Positions 40,701-44,131 of a stretch of DNA of 44,131 nt are shown piece after piece. Source of the stretch: Clostridia bacterium (GTDB taxonomy: Bacteria; Bacillota; Clostridia; Christensenellales; CAG-1252); contig JAGAAA010000077.1 of the NCBI GenBank assembly GCA_017615495.1, positions 1 through 44,131 of the forward strand. Direction: 5' to 3'. Made by a program: the position numbers and the translations under genes. How positions within the stretch are numbered: the first letter of the stretch is position 1; each line of letters begins with the position of its first letter. The notes beneath the pieces are model-generated. The model worked only from the letters and a program-made list of their open reading frames with translations, had not been told where the DNA came from and ran no database searches.

Positions 40701-43700
40701 GGTAAACGGTGGTCTCGCGCATTTCGACGGTGGGCGTAGCAAGTTTGATGGCAACGATGATCTCAATGTTTTCAACAAGAAGCTCCTCTTTGAATTCCTC
40801 GTTGAAGGTGTCGCCGAAGTACCAAACGCCGTCCACGTCGTCGTATCCGGCGGAGCACTTCAAATTGACGCTCATCGTTACGGTGGGCTGGAAGGTGGTT
40901 TCTCTGATGACCTCGTAATCGCTGTACTCGTGGTTGACCACTTCCTGCTTTTTGACGATACCGCTCTTTTGCCAGCTGATGGAGCCGTTGAGGCGCTCGG
41001 TAACGTCAACGCTCAAGTTGATGGCGCGAAGGCCGCAAACGGTAGCCGGGCTATCCGAAATATTGTTGTTGTTACCGATCGCCTTCAAAAGGAAGAGCTT
41101 GTTGTTGTCTGTCGCCTTGTTGAAAACGTACGTATGCTCACCTGCGCCAAGTTCCGTCCAATCGGAAAGGTTTTCTTCCGCGGCGGCGACGTCCGATCCG
41201 GAAGCGTCGATGGGAAGCATCTTGTATTTATAGCAAGTTGCGTTTGCGTTGATGACCCAGCTCAAAGTGTTGCCCGATTGCGTGAGTTCAGGCGCTTTCA
41301 AACTGAAGTTTTTAACGATCTGTTTGCCCTGCACGGTGGCGCCGCGGTAGATAAAGACTTCGTCCCCGCTTTGCGTCGTGACGGAACGGTACCCCGCTCT
41401 GGCTTCCACCCAAACGGTCTCTTCGTTGCCGCTTTCATTGACGTACTCGCTTTGATCGTACGGCGTCCAATCGCTGGCGCTCGGCGCGGAATCGCCGATA
41501 TACAAGTAAAGCAAGCCGGTATACGTCCAACTGATGGTTGCACCGACGTAGCTCAGGTTTTCCAACGCAACGGCGCTGACGTGATAAGTGATGGTAGCGG
41601 CATCGCTGTCGGGGTATTGCTCGCTATCCGTCTCGCTGATGGCGATGACTTCTACGTCGTAGTCGCCGATGGCGGTGCTGTACGAGTATTTTAAGGTTTT
41701 GACCACGGTTTCCGTCTCGCCGTTGACGACGATGCGGTAGCCGGTGGCGTGGGGAACCATCGCCCAAGATATCTCCACAGAATCATGGCTGATCACGGGG
41801 GTGGCAAGCTTTTCGGGCTTGACCACCTTCTTGGTTTTTTCAATGGGTTCGCCCGCGTAATAAACGCCGTTCGTTGCGTCCCAACCGCCGCTGACGCGCA
41901 CGGAAATGGTGGTCGTCGCCGTGGCGGTAAAGCTCTTTTCCGTCGTCGGGAAGAAGGCGCCGTTTACGCCGATCTTTCGTTCGGCGCTCAAGGCGACGAA
42001 ATCGTAACTTGCAACGCTTTCCGTCGCGCCTTTTTCAACGGAAATATCGGTCAAAGAAATAACTTTTACTTCAAAATCAAAGGCGTCGGACGCTTCGCTG
42101 TCGCGGTAGTTTTTGTCGTTGCCTTTTGCCATCACGCGCACGGAATACTCCCCTGCTTCGGACGGGAAGAGGTAAACGTCCGCACTAAGCGGTGTCCAGG
42201 CGCCGCCGTTGACTGAAACGCTGTAGGAAAGGAAGGGGTAGATGCTTCGCATATCCGCAACGGTGTGGGCGATCTCGTTTTCATCGTCCAAATACGCCCA
42301 GTACAAGCCGTTTTTGTCTCCGTTGAGAAGCAATGTGGGCTTCAATAGGTTTTCCACGACGATGACGTCGCCGAGGATCACGTCGTTTTCGGCATAATAA
42401 TAGGTGTTTTCGGAAAGAGAGAAGCCGGCGACCGCTTTGACCAAGAAGTTGTGCGCGCCCACTTCCTCCGGCGTAAAGCTACCCGCCGCGTTCTCAACGT
42501 ACTCGCCGCCGTTATCGCTGAGGTAAACCTTGTAAGCCTCGGCGGTCCAAGTGGCAGTATCGTCCAACACCGTGGGCTGGGACAAAGAAACATTCTTCAC
42601 CGCGTAAGTATACGCGCCGCTGAAATTGCCGTAAGCGACGACTTCACCGTTTTGCACGAGCACGGCTTTGACGCGCACGGAATAGGTGCCTTCGTAAATG
42701 GCAAAGGAAAGGATACGGTCTTCGCGGATCACTTCGTCACCACCGTTGACCGATACCGCATAGGCGTTTGCGTCGGGCACTTCCGACCAAGTGACGCCCT
42801 GCTCCGTTGGGGTGATCACCGGCGCGGAAAGCACGGCGTCCACGATGATCTTTTTGGAAACTTCCGTCGAGCCGACGTAATACTTGTCGTTCGCTTCGTC
42901 AAAGTAGCCCGTGGCGCGCACGTTGAGCACGACGTTTTTGTCGGTGACGTAACTGTTTTGATCATACGGGCGGTACTCTCCTTGCTCGTAGCCGGAAGAG
43001 CCCTTTTCATCCACGCGAACAGAGCAAACGCCGTTGGTGGACCAACTTGCCGTTTGGTTTGTTTCCCCAATGGTGACGGTGATTTGCGAAACGAACACCT
43101 TTTCCACCGTAAAGTTGTACGTGGCAACCTTGGAAACGGCGCCGTTGGCTTCGATGACGGCGCGAACGCGGACGTTGTACGAGCCGGCATCGGTGGGGAT
43201 GGCGTAGGTTTCCCCTTGCGTCCATTCTTCCGACCAATTGACGGAATATTCGATACGAGCGCGCTCGGAGTGAGTGAAGGTCAAAGCGTATTCGCCCTTT
43301 TCGATCTCGGGAGCGGCATACTCGGAGAACAGCGAAGGATCGGCGTGATACTCCGCCTTCAAATTGTCAAAATAAAGGTGCGAAACGGCGTTGTTGCCGC
43401 GGTACTCGACGATGAGTTCCAACGAGGAGAGCAAAATCCCTACGGGCAAAGTGTGCTCAAAGGTGACGAGGTCATCGCCCGCAACGCAGCTCCAATAAGC
43501 GCTTTCGCTGCCTTTGATGTAATAGACCGCGCCGGATACGTCCTTTGCGATGAACTTGACGAGGATCTCGTCCGCGCCTTGGTCGTAATTGCCAAAGTCG
43601 ATGGAGAAATAATTGGCAAGCCCGATCCTATCCCCCGCCTCGTTGAAGACCACCTTGTAGATGAGGTCTTTACCCGTGGAAAGACGCAATACGCCAGAAC

Positions 43701-44131
43701 CGTTGCGAGAGGATGCGTCAAGGGGCAAGACGGAAAGCGGATCCCATACTCCCTCTTGCGTGTGATACGTATAAGCGGTCCACTCGTTTACGGCGCTCTC
43801 TTCTTCGTACTCGCAAAGCAAGTCCGCCGCCTTTCCGAAAACGTTGCCGACAACGAAGTGTGAGGCGTGCGCGCCGGAAGACGCGCGAATGACGGCGCTC
43901 CTGCCGTTTTCAAGGAAGGAAAGCGTCAAACTGAAGTCGCTATCGGGGTCTTCGAGGGTAAGCACGGCGTCCTCCGCATACAGGCGGTAAGTGCCGTTTA
44001 CGGTAAAGTTTTCGTCCAGCTTGGTGGAATAAAGTCTAAAGGCATCGTTTTCATCCAAGAACAAAAGCAATTCATTTTGAACGCCGCCGACCTCTTCATA
44101 AGAAACGTAGGAGGTGCCAAGCGCATATAAA
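37780..44131 (-). CDS. Giant repeat-containing secreted protein (5' end outside window)
   Basis: At least 2,117 residues are visible. The frame is open to the window edge, so the start and signal peptide lie outside; a TTG at 44070 is only an internal codon. A first ~250-residue region ends with 'SHLYFDNLKAEY', typical of a carbohydrate-binding beta-sandwich. Then nine tandem units of about 165 residues each follow. The last ~355 residues hold two further lectin-like modules, ending 'TYIDNFQFSTN' and 'HFYIDNIVFSKLT'. There is no catalytic domain, LPxTG motif, S-layer domain or C-terminal membrane anchor. It leads the visible carbohydrate cluster, 47 bases upstream of a GH130 gene. It probably binds or holds polysaccharide at the cell surface, but the function is inferred. 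Confidence 0.9.
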   Translation of the reverse strand, partial: LYALGTSYVSYEEVGGVQNELLLFLDENDAFRLYSTKLDENFTVNGTYRLYAEDAVLTLEDPDSDFSLTLSFLENGRSAVIRASSGAHASHFVVGNVFGKAADLLCEYEEESAVNEWTAYTYHTQEGVWDPLSVLPLDASSRNGSGVLRLSTGKDLIYKVVFNEAGDRIGLANYFSIDFGNYDQGADEILVKFIAKDVSGAVYYIKGSESAYWSCVAGDDLVTFEHTLPVGILLSSLELIVEYRGNNAVSHLYFDNLKAEYHADPSLFSEYAAPEIEKGEYALTFTHSERARIEYSVNWSEEWTQGETYAIPTDAGSYNVRVRAVIEANGAVSKVATYNFTVEKVFVSQITVTIGETNQTASWSTNGVCSVRVDEKGSSGYEQGEYRPYDQNSYVTDKNVVLNVRATGYFDEANDKYYVGSTEVSKKIIVDAVLSAPVITPTEQGVTWSEVPDANAYAVSVNGGDEVIREDRILSFAIYEGTYSVRVKAVLVQNGEVVAYGNFSGAYTYAVKNVSLSQPTVLDDTATWTAEAYKVYLSDNGGEYVENAAGSFTPEEVGAHNFLVKAVAGFSLSENTYYYAENDVILGDVIVVENLLKPTLLLNGDKNGLYWAYLDDENEIAHTVADMRSIYPFLSYSVSVNGGAWTPLSADVYLFPSEAGEYSVRVMAKGNDKNYRDSEASDAFDFEVKVISLTDISVEKGATESVASYDFVALSAERKIGVNGAFFPTTEKSFTATATTTISVRVSGGWDATNGVYYAGEPIEKTKKVVKPEKLATPVISHDSVEISWAMVPHATGYRIVVNGETETVVKTLKYSYSTAIGDYDVEVIAISETDSEQYPDSDAATITYHVSAVALENLSYVGATISWTYTGLLYLYIGDSAPSASDWTPYDQSEYVNESGNEETVWVEARAGYRSVTTQSGDEVFIYRGATVQGKQIVKNFSLKAPELTQSGNTLSWVINANATCYKYKMLPIDASGSDVAAAEENLSDWTELGAGEHTYVFNKATDNNKLFLLKAIGNNNNISDSPATVCGLRAINLSVDVTERLNGSISWQKSGIVKKQEVVNHEYSDYEVIRETTFQPTVTMSVNLKCSAGYDDVDGVWYFGDTFNEEFKEELLVENIEIIVAIKLATPTVEMRETTVYLGAVQYADAYKIQVNGGAVTVDSNRMPPLESTPGDYTLTIRACSTNSIQYPDSDPVTFTYSVKTVAVGAITDDGGVARFTATGLLFIKEGEGDFTQISSDATSYAPAATTTVTLKAQSGTDLENKIRYVGETKTTDATEIIVPIQLDTPTLTETVDQITIGVVDNATGYSVKIDNGEWTQQSGRAVLYPTSAGEHTVYVKAVSTNAQQYPASEAAQTTFTTQAVTLTSFAVSGATFSWNAEAYDVKVKVNKGDYTSVYGNSYTVTEEGTNTVYVRAYSGFVSSSRIYYACGQGYLQESGSVTVSKLSKPTLSVSGTKITWSAVSGASGYEVKVGSGSYVTQTSTEKALSNQEGKYKVYVRAKGNGSTVLSSDAATIEYTTKNVTLSDISVVGTTASWSSVSYKTYISLNGGSYSETTQTSYTPTTEGTHTVKVKATGGWNNSSKIYYYTSSAVEKTATIRLLKLSAPELTTNTKGVIWSAVPNATTYAVKVDSGSFKTQTDRSVTFSTTSGTHTVYVQAIGSSSGGYQDSNVSSFTYETKQSSLTILSSSSTAVTWIADGLKAQYSTDGTNFTDAAYSGYTATANGQVSFRAIGGYDSSAKTFYNGTSAVQRKTFSLPGLCIGNNFEAGTGSWTKEVYNTNGWENTTATEVKSVADANGAGSAIMFKSYLNGMAYRFGYHFGNLPATYKSLSFDIKLNEYTGQGTTLTFQDSDGGGTYVDYSLNHLSLNPGVWYHVTIYFEDDNLVINMGGTEYKPSQAISSPLVGRSKFYEKIKALDHMCITVKGNVSNGPQAYTYIDNFQFSTNSASTGKTRITGVEYGFNDGTVGSNYTASGWKAYKYGNSGFEENPNVLKVESGVKALSLYCGGCTSKVTYNVGGSVLGEFNHFAINVGTEASSVSYSIELITESGSSIYVAGGAEYRATLTSTSGASNMKTIVFNFQATKIRSIVIHASESSGNGHFYIDNIVFSKLT
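38848..43317 (-). repeat. Nine tandem ~165-residue bipartite Fn3-like protein repeats
   Basis: Unit starts are marked by a recurrent L-x-x-P-x-L/I, followed by a W-S-x-V-x-x-A-x-x-Y strand, a Gly-Tyr/Thr-x-V-x-V-x-A strand, and a Tyr-x-x-Ser/Asp segment. The second half of each unit repeats the pattern: V-x-L, (T/S)-x-S-W, a short G-x-Y turn, T-V-x-V-x-A-x-G, and YYxG. Units are diverged (roughly 150-190 residues each), with the last three (38.85-40.3 kb) most alike and richest in Ser/Thr. The repeat is visible at protein level; no exact DNA repeat of long length was noticed. Confidence 0.8.

Noticed and set aside
38848..43317. Periodic repeats considered as a CRISPR array or DNA satellite
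   Set aside because: The periodicity is about 500 bases, is only evident after translation, and lies in one continuous reading frame; there are no short identical direct repeats with spacers.

Overview
The window looks like chromosome from a strictly anaerobic, Gram-positive-type bacterium of the Clostridia (Bacillota). The supporting signs are an NfnAB-type electron-bifurcating ferredoxin/NADPH oxidoreductase pair, a minimal two-gene SUF-like (SmsC/SmsB) Fe-S assembly system, an FMN-riboswitch-controlled RibU S component of an ECF transporter, LplB/LplC-type sugar permeases with no ATPase beside them, and diderm-free lipoprotein signals. Base composition is moderate and genes are tightly packed. 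No stretch longer than about 300 bases lacks an assigned feature; the longest gene-free stretch (15387-15679) holds two divergent promoters, a riboswitch and a terminator. No tRNA, rRNA, CRISPR array, transposase or phage gene was seen.

Left part (1-20.6 kb) is mostly housekeeping. In order it holds the tail of an unidentified protein, a dCMP/ComEB-type deaminase with its own promoter and terminator, a leftward SsuABC/ThiXYZ-like ABC transporter, and rightward pgsA-valS. Next come a leftward M14 peptidase, a leftward icd-gdhA operon (2-oxoglutarate to glutamate), and a leftward six-gene operon tsaE-tsaB-rimI-hydrolase-murF-ddl joining tRNA t6A synthesis and cell-wall precursor ligases. Rightward ribU sits under an FMN riboswitch. 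Leftward nfnA-nfnB and leftward smsC-smsB follow.

Right part (20.6-44.1 kb) is one uninterrupted leftward series of fifteen genes, with gaps or overlaps mostly below 20 bp, ending at a strong terminator at 20.64 kb. It reads as a carbohydrate-utilisation locus, most like a beta-mannan or manno-oligosaccharide system. Upstream to downstream it encodes a giant (>2,100 residue) repeat-rich secreted protein, a GH130 phosphorylase, two permeases and a binding lipoprotein, and a secreted clan-A-like glycoside hydrolase. Then come a large multi-beta-sandwich secreted protein, a second GH130 enzyme, one exported and one cytosolic SGNH esterase, three unidentified membrane proteins, an MsmX/UgpC-type ATPase with an unusual ~260-residue C-terminal extension, and a phosphoglucomutase/phosphomannomutase.

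The gene order supports a working model (inference): polymer is bound and trimmed outside by the large modular proteins and the glycoside hydrolase. Acyl groups are removed outside and inside by the two esterases. Oligosaccharide is imported by the LplA/B/C-like transporter powered by the extended ATPase, then cleaved phosphorolytically by GH130 enzymes to hexose-1-phosphate. The mutase converts this to hexose-6-phosphate. The least explained parts, and the best candidates for something new, are the giant repeat protein, the extended ATPase, and the three membrane proteins of unknown function.
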